64,000 nt of DNA from JBKQHQ01 sp052148715 (GCA_052148715.1 JBKQHQ010000279.1:1-64000), one strand, 5' to 3'. Numbered from the stretch's first letter, positions 52,795-61,497 are shown. Notes: a model not told the origin generated them from the sequence alone. Translations and numbers: made by a program.

Positions 52795-54486
52795 TTAGCC
52801 AGCCGGCAGCCCTGACGGCGTCGTCGGGGCTTTGCTCAGGTCGCCTCCGGCCAGCGCTGCGTCCTGGCTGAACACAGTCCGCGGCAGATCCAGGGCAATC
52901 TCGCGGCCGTCACGGCGCGGGGCGATGGTGCGATGCGCCTTGAGATACTGTTCCACCGCCTGGTGGATCGTCATCGGCAGCACCTGAGCTTCGTGGGTGC
53001 CTGGATGACGACAGATCACGTCCAATGGTTCCCCTTCCCGCTCGCAAGCGGCGATCGTGTAACGCTGCTGATCTTCGATGTCGCGGCCGCCGACCTGCAC
53101 GGAAATCAGTCTTCGGCCAGGTTCGGCCAACGCGTTGAACGCGGTCGTCATCCCCGAGGCGCGGACGCCCCAGCCGCCGTTAAGCTTCCACGGGTTCTTG
53201 GAAAACACGAGCTCGAGTTCGCTTTCAAGGTAGGCCTTGAGCTCCCGGCCGGTGACCCAGCCGATCTTCATCCGGGCATCGAACGGCAGCAGGTTCCACA
53301 GGTCGCCCTCGGTGACGTCGGCCGGCGGAATCGGCACGCCGAATCGGAAGCCGTTGGAGAAGCCGATATCGGCCCCGGCGATCTCGCGGACGGCGTCGGT
53401 GACGAAATCGTCGGCCGTGGTCTCCAGCACGTCGTAACGCATCAGCAGGGTCTTGGTCTTCCCGGCGAGCTCGGCCATCCGCCGGCGGTGCGGGGCCAAC
53501 GCCTTGTCCACAAGCGCTTTCATCTGCACGTCTTCGCGATAGCGACTTGCCAGAATGGGGACCAGCCGGAACTCGTGGTCGATGGCACCGCTTGGTTTGA
53601 GCACGAGATCGAGCCGCCCGAGAAACGATCCGAAACAGCCCGGCTCGACCACGATCACGTTCCCTTCCAGGATCGCGCGGGCCGTGCGTTCATGCGTATG
53701 GCCGGAGAGAATCACATCGAGCTCGGGTATCTCGCGCGCCATCTGGCGGGCGATCGACAGGCCGGTATGGCTGATCGCCACGACCAGATCCGGGTGCTCG
53801 CGGGCCCGCAATTCTTTGACGAATTCGTGCAGGCCGTCGATGCGCGTGGTATCCATGCCACGAAACTGGGCCGGCGGCTGGCGCCTGCTGGCGCCGATAT
53901 CGGTCATGCCGATGAATGCAACCCTCAAGCCCTGCCGCTCGAGCGTCACCGCGGGCTTGAACAGTCTTTCGCCGCTGGCCTCGTCGTGGAAATTGTAGCA
54001 AATGACTGGGCACTTGAGCCGGGCCATCGTCTGCTTGAACCGTTCGGGACCGTAGGCAGGCTCCCAATTGCCAGGGACGAACGCATCGATGCCGAAGGCG
54101 TTTAGCGGATCGAGAATGACTTCACCCTCGGACCAGGCTGCGGGGCCCGAGCCCTGGAATTCGTCGCCCCCGTCCAGCAGAAAGCAGGGGCCATCGCAGT
54201 TCGACCGCTCGCGGTCGATGGCCGTCTTGAGCCGGGCGTACCCGCCCATCAGCCGAATCTCCGGGCGCGCTCCCGGAACATATTCCGGATGGGTTTCCAG
54301 CTGTGCATGCGTGTCGGTGAAATGCAGGAGCGTAACGCGCTTGCCGCCCTGATCCTGTGCGACAGGCTGGCCGGCAACCGCGCCGGGCGCCATGGAGCCG
54401 AGGCCGATTGCCCACACGCCGGCGCGCAGCAACGCGGGCACCGCAGCCGACAACAAGAGGGATCTCCGGGTCGCAAGCATGTTCAT
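52795..54486 (-). CDS. SoxB/5'-nucleotidase-like exported metallophosphoesterase
   Basis: This 563-residue protein has a Tat-like leader (ATRRSLLLSAAVPALLRAGV). The N-terminal metallophosphoesterase domain has HFTDTHAQLETHP, LLDGGDEFQGSG, then GNWEPAYG where 5'-nucleotidases have GNH(D/E), VVAISHTG and ILSGHTHERT. The C-terminal 5'-nucleotidase domain includes DIGFSNGFRFGVPIPPADVT. The His-to-Trp change at GNWE, as I recall, also marks SoxB thiosulfohydrolases. It is the last gene of a run containing DUF2892, thioredoxin and sulfide:quinone oxidoreductase, supporting a sulfur role. A nucleotidase remains the alternative. Confidence 0.8.
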   Translation of the reverse strand: MNMLATRRSLLLSAAVPALLRAGVWAIGLGSMAPGAVAGQPVAQDQGGKRVTLLHFTDTHAQLETHPEYVPGARPEIRLMGGYARLKTAIDRERSNCDGPCFLLDGGDEFQGSGPAAWSEGEVILDPLNAFGIDAFVPGNWEPAYGPERFKQTMARLKCPVICYNFHDEASGERLFKPAVTLERQGLRVAFIGMTDIGASRRQPPAQFRGMDTTRIDGLHEFVKELRAREHPDLVVAISHTGLSIARQMAREIPELDVILSGHTHERTARAILEGNVIVVEPGCFGSFLGRLDLVLKPSGAIDHEFRLVPILASRYREDVQMKALVDKALAPHRRRMAELAGKTKTLLMRYDVLETTADDFVTDAVREIAGADIGFSNGFRFGVPIPPADVTEGDLWNLLPFDARMKIGWVTGRELKAYLESELELVFSKNPWKLNGGWGVRASGMTTAFNALAEPGRRLISVQVGGRDIEDQQRYTIAACEREGEPLDVICRHPGTHEAQVLPMTIHQAVEQYLKAHRTIAPRRDGREIALDLPRTVFSQDAALAGGDLSKAPTTPSGLPAG

Positions 54487-54567
54487 GAGGCTACCTTCGG
54501 CTTGTTTTTGACGATGAACATATCAGCGAATTGCCTCGGCCAGGTCGCGTTCGGTGCCCTCAACGCT

Positions 54568-54771
54568 TTACCGAAAAGCGCAACCGTCCTTGAGCCCAAG
54601 CTTCTTGAAGATGATTGCGGCGGGGCAGAAGCCCGTGAAGGCGGCCTGCAGCATGTTTAAGCCCACAAACGCCGTCAGCGCCAGCCAATAGAGACTGGCG
54701 TACCAGGCAAGAACCAGGCTCACCAGCACAATCAGGCCGGCGAACGCCAGCACGGCACGATCAATATTCAC
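54568..54771 (-). CDS. DUF2892 (YgaP-type) small membrane protein
   Basis: This 67-residue protein begins VNIDRAVLAFAGLIVLVSLV and ends GFCPAAIIFKKLGLKDGCAF, the typical DUF2892 fold of two membrane helices with a conserved GFCP and a C-terminal Cys. In YgaP this domain anchors a rhodanese, linking it to sulfur-transfer chemistry. I chose the GTG at 54769-54771 because GGAG lies six bases upstream; a GTG at 54783 would add four residues. It sits between the thioredoxin and SoxB-like genes. Confidence 0.87.
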   Translation of the reverse strand: MNIDRAVLAFAGLIVLVSLVLAWYASLYWLALTAFVGLNMLQAAFTGFCPAAIIFKKLGLKDGCAFR

Positions 54772-54824
54772 GTCGAGCTCCACTCTGTTTGAACCAAGAC
54801 GAAGATCTTTATTTCTCCGCCACG

Positions 54825-55274
54825 TCAGGCCGCCGCCGCGGCAAGGCTCGACCTGACCCAGGCGACGAGCCGTCGCGTATCCATGGCGCCGGTGGTTCGC
54901 GCGACGACACGACCGCCACGTAAGAGAAGCAGGGCCGGAATACTCGTGACTCCGAGCTCGGATGAAATCCTGGGCTCCTCATCCGCGTTGAGCTTGACAA
55001 GTCTCACTTCGGGTTCGAGTTCGGGCGCCGCGGCTTCGAACATCGGTGCCATCGCCCGGCATGGCCCACACCACCGCGCCCAAACATCGACTAGGACCGC
55101 GACGTCGTTGTCGCGGCGATGCTTATCGAATCTTGCCGCGTCCACCGCGGCAGGATGTCCGTCGAACAAAGGCCGGTGACACGCACCGCACCGCGCCTCA
55201 AGCAATGGCTTGCCGGTCGGCGCGCGGTTGGTCGCTGCGCAGTGCGGGCACACGATATGATGCACGTTGCTCAT
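54825..55274 (-). CDS. trxC: Thioredoxin 2-like protein with N-terminal zinc ribbon
   Basis: This 149-residue oxidoreductase has a TrxC architecture. An N-terminal ribbon with Cys9/Cys12 and Cys29/Cys32 (CPHC and CGAC) binds zinc, and the thioredoxin domain carries the active site WCGPC with Cys69 and Cys72, followed by the cis-Pro loop TSIPALLL. It reduces disulfides and persulfides. It lies between the sulfide:quinone oxidoreductase gene and the DUF2892 gene, so reduction of persulfides formed during sulfide oxidation is likely. The start ATG at 55272-55274 gives the family N-terminus; a longer open frame upstream is not used. Confidence 0.9.
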   Translation of the reverse strand: MSNVHHIVCPHCAATNRAPTGKPLLEARCGACHRPLFDGHPAAVDAARFDKHRRDNDVAVLVDVWARWCGPCRAMAPMFEAAAPELEPEVRLVKLNADEEPRISSELGVTSIPALLLLRGGRVVARTTGAMDTRRLVAWVRSSLAAAAA

Positions 55275-55297
55275 GGGGCACTCCTTGCCGACCGCGG

Positions 55298-56575
55298 TCA
55301 GACGGGTTCCTTGATTTTGCGCAGTTGCAGCTTTTCCAGAAGGAAGCGTTCGTAGAAGGGCTCGCTCTCGCCGCGGCGGATTTTGCGCAAAAAGTATTTC
55401 TCGAACGCGACCTTGGCATAATGCACCCAGTCGCCCTTCGCGGACCAATTGAGGTTGCGAGGTGGAATCTGCGGCTGAGCCACGAAGGCGACGCCGCCGT
55501 CGCCGAAATCCGCGAGGCACACGGCATTCCAGGTCGGCTCCGACACTGCCGGTTTCCCCCGCAACAGAGCGCCGATGTTCTGGGCCGTTGCCGTCACCAT
55601 GGATTCGATCATGAATCCCGTTTTCGGCACGCCGGTCGAAACGGGGGTCGGGCCGACCGGCGGGATCGCAACGCAAACGCCGATTCCGAATATGTTCGGG
55701 AAGCTCTTGTTGCGTTGCGTCTTATCAACCAGGATGAACCCGCGCGGATTGGTGAGACCTTCGATGCCGCGCACGGCCGCAACGCCGCGGAAGGCGGGCA
55801 GCATCATCGAAAACGCGAACAGAAGCTCGTGGGTCTTGCGGACGTTGCCCTCCTCGCCGACCTCTTCGATGGTCATCTTCCCGGGTTCGACCGTCTTCAC
55901 GCGCGCGCTGGTGATCCATTTGATGTGACGTTCACGCAACTCGCTCTCCAACAGGCCCTTGGTGTCGCCGACGCCATCGAGACCGAGGTGCCCGATATAT
56001 GGCTCAGCAGTCACGAACGTCATCGGCACCCGGTCGCGGATGCGACGCTTGCGCAGCTCGGTGTCCAGGATAAAGATGAACTCATAGGCCGGACCGAAGC
56101 ACGACGCGCCTTGCGCGGCGCCGACCACGATCGGGCCCGGCGACTGCACGAAGCGATCGAAGGCCTCCTTCGCCTTGACCGCGTGGTCGACGTGGCAGAT
56201 CGACAGCGTGTGGCCGTTCGGGCCGAGACCCGGCACCTCGTCGAAGGCCAGCTCGGGGCCGGTGGCGATCACCAAATAGTCGTATTGGACGGTGCTCCCG
56301 TCCTCCAGCTCAATGCGGTTCGCGTGCGGATGAACGCGGCGGGCCCCCTGCTCCAAGTAACGAATGCCCTTCCGTCGCATGACATTGTCGAGATCGACCT
56401 CGATGTCCGATCGTTCCCGCCAACCGATCGCGACCCAGGGATTCGACGGCACGAAGTGATAGCGCGGCCCCTGGCCGATGACCGTCAACTTGTCCTCGTG
56501 CCGCAACCGCGGAACGAGCTCGTAGGCCATGATCGTTCCGCTTAGGCCTGCGCCGAGAACCACCACCTCTGCCAT
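55298..56575 (-). CDS. sqr: Sulfide:quinone oxidoreductase
   Basis: SQR oxidises sulfide to sulfane sulfur and passes electrons to the quinone pool at the inner membrane. This 425-residue flavoprotein has the FAD motif VVVLGAGLSGTIMAYEL. Its cysteines at 127 (SICHVD), 159 (SCFGPAYE) and 353 (NAVCLADF) correspond exactly in number to the three cysteines reported as essential in Rhodobacter capsulatus SQR. The late GVPKTGFMIESM segment is also typical. AAGGAGG lies six bases before the ATG at 56573-56575. It faces the ArsR-family gene across about 100 bases with an AT-rich inverted repeat. Confidence 0.93.
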   Translation of the reverse strand: MAEVVVLGAGLSGTIMAYELVPRLRHEDKLTVIGQGPRYHFVPSNPWVAIGWRERSDIEVDLDNVMRRKGIRYLEQGARRVHPHANRIELEDGSTVQYDYLVIATGPELAFDEVPGLGPNGHTLSICHVDHAVKAKEAFDRFVQSPGPIVVGAAQGASCFGPAYEFIFILDTELRKRRIRDRVPMTFVTAEPYIGHLGLDGVGDTKGLLESELRERHIKWITSARVKTVEPGKMTIEEVGEEGNVRKTHELLFAFSMMLPAFRGVAAVRGIEGLTNPRGFILVDKTQRNKSFPNIFGIGVCVAIPPVGPTPVSTGVPKTGFMIESMVTATAQNIGALLRGKPAVSEPTWNAVCLADFGDGGVAFVAQPQIPPRNLNWSAKGDWVHYAKVAFEKYFLRKIRRGESEPFYERFLLEKLQLRKIKEPV

Positions 56576-56646
56576 GACGTCCTCCTTGGTCGATGCTGCT
56601 TCAGAGCCGAGGCTCTTGCCTTCTTGTTCACCGTAGCCCGGTTGAC

Positions 56647-56670
56647 ATATATACATATCATCGTATATAC
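56647..56670. promoter_or_regulatory. Probable operator of the ArsR-family regulator
   Basis: ATATATAC (56647-56654) and GTATATAC (56663-56670) form an inverted repeat with one mismatch over an 8-base spacer. It lies in the AT-rich gap between the divergent sqr and ArsR-family genes, seven bases before the regulator ATG and about 70 bases before the sqr ATG. AT-rich inverted repeats of this form are typical ArsR-family operators, so both directions may be repressed. The TTGACA at 56642-56647 may be a -35 element. Confidence 0.55.
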
Positions 56671-56676
56671 GCAAGT

Positions 56677-57051
56677 ATGAAAATAACTGCCGAAGCGATG
56701 CAGGTCGCGGCCGACCAGGCGACCGAACTTCTGAAAGCGCTGGCCAACCGCCATCGCCTGATGATCATTTGCCAACTGATCGACGGGGAACGCTCGGTCG
56801 GCGAACTCGCCGCATTCCTCGGCATCCGCAATTCCACGGTGTCCCAGCATCTTGCGCTGTTGCGCAAAGATGACCTGGTCTCGGCACGCCGTGATGGCCA
56901 GACGATATGGTACTCGATCAGCAGCGGCCCGGCCCGCGAGCTCGTCGAAACTCTTTATCGCGTCTACTGCGCCCCAACGTCGGTTTGCCGGCCGAGACCA
57001 ACCCGTAAAATTGCCGCCGCCGCGAAGCGGCGCGTTGAGCCAGATCAATGA
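56677..57051 (+). CDS. ArsR-family repressor, SqrR/BigR-like persulfide sensor
   Basis: This 124-residue winged-helix repressor has the family core LLKALANRHRLMIICQLIDG, the recognition-helix region IRNSTVSQHLALLRKDDLVS and the wing ARRDGQTIWYSISSG. Cys32 (IIC) and Cys98 (VYCAP) are 66 residues apart, the same spacing as the Cys41/Cys107 pair by which SqrR senses persulfides; a further Cys104 is present. The classical arsenic CVC motif is absent. It is divergent from sqr with an inverted repeat between, so it likely represses sqr and its companions until persulfides accumulate. The ATG at 56677 was chosen; the frame is open to 56593. Its 3' end overlaps an FNR-type box. Confidence 0.88.
   Translation: MKITAEAMQVAADQATELLKALANRHRLMIICQLIDGERSVGELAAFLGIRNSTVSQHLALLRKDDLVSARRDGQTIWYSISSGPARELVETLYRVYCAPTSVCRPRPTRKIAAAAKRRVEPDQ
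57035..57048 (+). promoter_or_regulatory. FNR/FixK-type box upstream of the RND efflux operon
   Basis: TTGAGCCAGATCAA, identical to the box at 49992, overlaps the last codons of the regulator gene and is centred about 83 bases before the adaptor ATG. The bases that follow, TGACCGG, are also shared, so 21 consecutive bases match between the two sites. Control of the efflux operon by oxygen limitation is inferred. Confidence 0.6.
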
Positions 57052-57124
57052 CCGGTGACCGCAAGTACCGACGCTTGCCGCATCACGTTCGGCGCGCTTT
57101 CGGCATCAAACAGGAAGAGTAGCG

Positions 57125-58114
57125 ATGCGCCTGTATTTCGCGACGGTGGCCCTCCTCGCGCTGACGCTCGGTCATGGAGCGCGTGCCGAGGAACGCTTCA
57201 CGGTGGCGCCAATATCGGTGGCCGACGAGAAGGCAGTCTTCGCGACCGTCGAGAGCGCCAGCATCGAGCCGGCACGCGCGCGCATCGGCGGCACCGTCGC
57301 GGCGCTCGCGGTCCGCGAGGGCGACCATGTCGAGCAAGGCCAGGTGGTTGCCAGCGTCGGCGACGAAAAAATCGCGCTGCAGATGAAATCGCTCGATGCC
57401 CAGATTGCGGGACTCGAGGCCCAGCTTGCGCAAAGGCAGATCGATCTTTCCCGCGCCGAGGACCTGGACGCGAGGGGCATCATTCCCAAGACCCGGCTCG
57501 ACGAAGCGCGGACAGCCTTCAATGTGGCGACCAACGCCTACAAGGCGCGCGTCGCCGAGCGCTCGGTGATCCAGCAGCAGCTCGCCGAAGGTAATGTCCT
57601 GGCACCGATATCCGGCCGCGTGCTCAGAGTCCCGCTGCGGACCGGTACGGTCATTCTTCCGGGTGAACCGGTGGCGATGGTTGCGGAGCAGAACTTCGTG
57701 CTGCGGCTTCGCGTTCCCGAACGCCATGCGCGGTTTCTCAAGGTGGGCGATCCAGTGCGCACGGACGCCGAGGAGCTTGGCGAGTCGGATGCAAGATCCG
57801 GAACGATCAAGCGCGTCTACCCGCAGATCGAGGATGGTCGGGTGGTCGCCGACGCGATCGTGGCCGGACTTGGCGACTATTTCGTCGGCCGGCGCATCCG
57901 CGTCTGGGTATCCGGCGGGGCACGACCCGCGATCGCAATCCCGGCAGGCTACGTCACCACGCGGTTCGGGGTCGACTACGTCAGTATCCGCAACCAGGGA
58001 ACGCTCATCGATGTCCCGGTGCAGCGGGGACGCGATCTGCCGCGCCCGGACATGCCCGACGGACTGGAGATTCTCTCCGGGCTGCGGGCCGGCGACCAGC
58101 TGGTGCGACCTTGA
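57125..58114 (+). CDS. RND efflux periplasmic adaptor (HlyD/AcrA family)
   Basis: This periplasmic adaptor of 329 residues has a signal peptide (LYFATVALLALTLGHGARAE), the biotinyl-lipoyl-like half VAALAVREGDHVEQGQVVAS, a coiled-coil hairpin (residues about 85-150, LDAQIAGLEAQLAQRQIDLS), and the second lipoyl half VLAPISGRVLRVPLRTGTVI. It bridges the RND pump to an outer-membrane channel, which is not encoded nearby. GGAAGAG precedes the ATG. Its stop overlaps the pump start as TTGA. Confidence 0.92.
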   Translation: MRLYFATVALLALTLGHGARAEERFTVAPISVADEKAVFATVESASIEPARARIGGTVAALAVREGDHVEQGQVVASVGDEKIALQMKSLDAQIAGLEAQLAQRQIDLSRAEDLDARGIIPKTRLDEARTAFNVATNAYKARVAERSVIQQQLAEGNVLAPISGRVLRVPLRTGTVILPGEPVAMVAEQNFVLRLRVPERHARFLKVGDPVRTDAEELGESDARSGTIKRVYPQIEDGRVVADAIVAGLGDYFVGRRIRVWVSGGARPAIAIPAGYVTTRFGVDYVSIRNQGTLIDVPVQRGRDLPRPDMPDGLEILSGLRAGDQLVRP

Positions 58115-61100
58115 AGCTCGGACTCTCCGGACGGCTGACGCAGGCGAGCATCCGCTCGCCGCTGACGCCCTTGTTCCTGTTGGCCGCGCTGGCGGCGGGG
58201 CTGATCGCGCTCATCGTAATTCCGCGCGAGGAGGAACCGCAGATCAGCGTCCCCATGGTCGACATCATGGTGCGTGCCGACGGCTTGAAGGCACCGGACG
58301 CCGTCGAGCTCGTCACCAAGCCGCTCGAGGAGATCGTCAAGGCGATCGTCGGCGTCGAGCACGTCTACAGCCAAACCGTGGACGACCGCGTCATGGTCAC
58401 CGCGCGGTTCTTCGTCGGCACCAAGGCCGAGGACGCGATCCTTCGCGTCCACGAGAAGATCCGTGCCAACTATGATCGGATTCCGGTCGGAATTCCGGAA
58501 CCTTTGATCGTCGGGCGCGGCATCAACGACGTTGCAATCGTGACGTTAGCGCTGTCGCCCAAGCCTGAGGCGGCCGAGCGCTACTCCGACAAGGACCTCT
58601 ACCAGATCGCCGACCAGCTCCGCGCCGAGCTGACAAAAGTCGACGATGTCGGCCTGAGCTACATCTCAGGCGGCAGCCCGCAGCAGATCCGCGTCGAGCC
58701 TGATCCAGAAAAGCTTTCGCTCTTCGGCGTCACGCTCGCACAGCTCGTTGCCAAGGTGCAGGGCGCCAACCGCTCGTTCCTGGCCGGCGAGGTGCGCGGC
58801 GCCGGCACGACGTTTTCTGTTGCGGCGGGTCAGACACTGACCGGCGTGCCGGACATCGGCCTGCTTCTCGTCTCCACCCGCGACGCCCGCCCCGTCTATG
58901 TGCGCGACGTGGCCAATGTCGTGATCGGCCCGAGCCCGCTGGAGCACCGCGTCTGGACGGACGCGAAAGGCGGCAACGGCGCCTGGACGCGAACGCCTAC
59001 TGTCAGCCTGGCGCTCGCCAAGCGCGCCGGCGCGAACGCCGTCACTGTCGCCGAGCAGGTGCTCGCGCGTCTCGACACGCTCAAAGGACGACTGATCCCC
59101 GCGGATGTCGACGTGACCGTCACCCGCGATTACGGCGATACCGCCAACGAAAAGGCCAATGAGCTTTTGTTCCACCTCGGGCTCGCGACGTTGTCGATCG
59201 TCGCGCTGATCGCCGTCGCGATCGGCTGGCGTGAAGCGGTGGTCACGCTCGTCGTCGTCCCGACCACGATCCTGCTCACGCTGTTTGCCGCCAACCTGAT
59301 GGGCTACACCATCAACCGCGTCAGCCTGTTCGCGCTCATCTTCTCCATCGGCATCCTGGTCGACGACGCGATCGTGATGATCGAGAACATCGCCCGCCAT
59401 TGGGCCATGCGGGACGGCCGCCCGCGCGTCCAGGCCGCGATCGAGGCGGTCGCCGAGGTCGGCAACCCCACCGTGGTCGCCACCTTGACCGTGGTGGCGG
59501 CGTTGCTGCCGATGCTGTTCGTATCGGGGCTGATGGGACCCTACATGGCGCCGATCCCGGCGAACGCCTCGGCGGCCATGTTGTTTTCGTTCTTTGTTGC
59601 GGTCGTCGTGGCGCCGTGGCTGATGTTGCGGCTCGCCCCGCAGGCCGAACCGGCCGCCGCCCGTGCCGGCCATCAGGAGGAAGGCCGCCTCGGGCGCCTC
59701 TATCGCCGTTTCGCATCACCAATCATCCGGACCAAACGATCCGCCTGGACGTTTCTTCTGAGCGTCGGCCTCGCAACGCTTGCGGTCTGCGCGCTCTTCG
59801 CGACCAAGACCGTCACGGTCAAGCTGCTGCCTTTCGATGACAAGTCGGAGCTCGCGGTCGTTCTCGATCTGCCGCAAGGAGCAAGCCTCGAAGACACCGA
59901 GCGGACCTTGTTCGCGGCCGCGGAGATCGCCCGGGGGCTCCCGGAAGTCACCTCGATTCAGACCTATGCGGGCACGCCGGCGCCGTTCAATTTCAATGGA
60001 TTGGTGCGACACTACTATTCGCGCGAATCCACCGAGCTCGGCGAGCTGCAAATCAATTTGGCCGCACGCTCGTCGCGCGGCCGCACCAGCCACGCCGCGG
60101 CGCTCGATCTGCGCGGACGGCTGAAGGGCCTGAAGCTCGCCGAGGGCGCGGTCATGCGGGTGGTCGAAGTGCCGCCGGGGCCCCCTGTGCTCGCAACTGT
60201 CCTCGCGGAAATCTACGGTCCCGATTCCATCACGCGCCGCGCAGTGGCCGGCGAGATCAAGAAGATCTTCGCCGCGGTGCCGTTCATCGTCGACGTGGAC
60301 GACTCGATCAAGCAGCCGCATCCGCGATTGCGAATCTCGATCGACCAGGACCGCCTCGAATTCTTCGGGGTCGAGCAGCGCGACGTCTACGACACAATTC
60401 AGACGCTGCTCGGTGGCGTCCCGGTCGGCTATTCGCACCGCGGCGAGGGCCGCAATCCCATCGAGATTTCCGTGCGTCTGCCAAAGCGGGATCTGGCCTG
60501 GACGGAGCTCCTCGCCTCGACCCCGGTGCCGGCCAATACGTTGCCGGGCAACCGCACGGTGGTCGAGCTCGGCGACGTCGTCCATGTCTCCCAGGAAGCC
60601 GGCTCACCGATAATTTTTCGCCGCGACGGCCGCTTCGCCGACATGGTCATGGCGGACCTTGCGGGTGCCTACGAGGCGCCGATCTACGGCATGCTCGACG
60701 TCGCCAAACGAATCGACGCGCACGATTGGGGGGCCCTGCCCAAACCGATCATCCGCCTCCATGGCCAGCCCGAGGACGAATCGAAGCCCACCCTGCTGTG
60801 GGACGGCGAGTGGGAGATCACCTATGTCACGTTCCGCGACATGGGCGCCGCGTTCGGCGCGGCAATCGTCGGGATCTATATTCTGGTCGTGGCACAGTTC
60901 GGCAGTTTTCGGCTGCCGCTCGTCATTCTCACGCCAATCCCGCTCACTTTGATTGGCATCGTGCTCGGCCATTGGCTGCTCGGTGCTCCGTTCACGGCGA
61001 CCTCGATGATCGGATTCATTGCCCTTGCCGGCATCATCGTCCGCAACTCGATCCTGCTGGTCGACTTCATCCGCCATGGCCAAGGACGGGGACATCCTCT

Positions 61101-61356
61101 TCGCGATGTTCTGCTGGAGGCGGGAGCGGTCCGGTTCAAACCGATCCTGTTGACGGCGCTCGCCGCCATGATCGGTGCGGCGACCATTTTGCTCGACCCG
61201 ATTTTTCAGGGACTGGCGATTTCGCTACTGTTCGGCCTGGCCTCGTCGACGCTGCTGACCGTGCTGGTCATTCCGGCGATCTACATCGTGCTGCGCGGCG
61301 ACACGTACGAAGTCGGCCGCTCGCCTTCGGCACCGGACAGCAGCCCTGCCGCCTAG
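58111..61356 (+). CDS. RND efflux pump inner-membrane permease (HAE1/AcrB type)
   Basis: This 1081-residue proton-driven pump has the twin six-helix halves and large periplasmic loops of the family. It starts with SIRSPLTPLFLLAALAAGLI, carries the conserved helix 4 Asp pair in GILVDDAIVMIENIARHWAM, and has the second-half SMIGFIALAGIIVRNSILLV. The start is a TTG overlapping the adaptor stop (TTGA), with no other start nearby. Substrate is unknown: the Asp pair suggests proton coupling as in HAE1 pumps, while the absence of Met-rich features argues against a Cus metal pump. It is co-transcribed with the adaptor and adjacent to the sulfur module. Confidence 0.93.
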   Translation: MKLGLSGRLTQASIRSPLTPLFLLAALAAGLIALIVIPREEEPQISVPMVDIMVRADGLKAPDAVELVTKPLEEIVKAIVGVEHVYSQTVDDRVMVTARFFVGTKAEDAILRVHEKIRANYDRIPVGIPEPLIVGRGINDVAIVTLALSPKPEAAERYSDKDLYQIADQLRAELTKVDDVGLSYISGGSPQQIRVEPDPEKLSLFGVTLAQLVAKVQGANRSFLAGEVRGAGTTFSVAAGQTLTGVPDIGLLLVSTRDARPVYVRDVANVVIGPSPLEHRVWTDAKGGNGAWTRTPTVSLALAKRAGANAVTVAEQVLARLDTLKGRLIPADVDVTVTRDYGDTANEKANELLFHLGLATLSIVALIAVAIGWREAVVTLVVVPTTILLTLFAANLMGYTINRVSLFALIFSIGILVDDAIVMIENIARHWAMRDGRPRVQAAIEAVAEVGNPTVVATLTVVAALLPMLFVSGLMGPYMAPIPANASAAMLFSFFVAVVVAPWLMLRLAPQAEPAAARAGHQEEGRLGRLYRRFASPIIRTKRSAWTFLLSVGLATLAVCALFATKTVTVKLLPFDDKSELAVVLDLPQGASLEDTERTLFAAAEIARGLPEVTSIQTYAGTPAPFNFNGLVRHYYSRESTELGELQINLAARSSRGRTSHAAALDLRGRLKGLKLAEGAVMRVVEVPPGPPVLATVLAEIYGPDSITRRAVAGEIKKIFAAVPFIVDVDDSIKQPHPRLRISIDQDRLEFFGVEQRDVYDTIQTLLGGVPVGYSHRGEGRNPIEISVRLPKRDLAWTELLASTPVPANTLPGNRTVVELGDVVHVSQEAGSPIIFRRDGRFADMVMADLAGAYEAPIYGMLDVAKRIDAHDWGALPKPIIRLHGQPEDESKPTLLWDGEWEITYVTFRDMGAAFGAAIVGIYILVVAQFGSFRLPLVILTPIPLTLIGIVLGHWLLGAPFTATSMIGFIALAGIIVRNSILLVDFIRHGQGRGHPLRDVLLEAGAVRFKPILLTALAAMIGAATILLDPIFQGLAISLLFGLASSTLLTVLVIPAIYIVLRGDTYEVGRSPSAPDSSPAA

Positions 61357-61497
61357 CTGCTCTCGTCGTGATGGCAGACGCAATGTTCGGACTATTCGGC
61401 TGGCAATCGACACGTAGGTGCGCGGGCAGTATCCTGGCTCGGCGCGCCCACGACTTTCCGATCATCAAATGACTTCGGATTCCGGCGAGGCCCCGAG

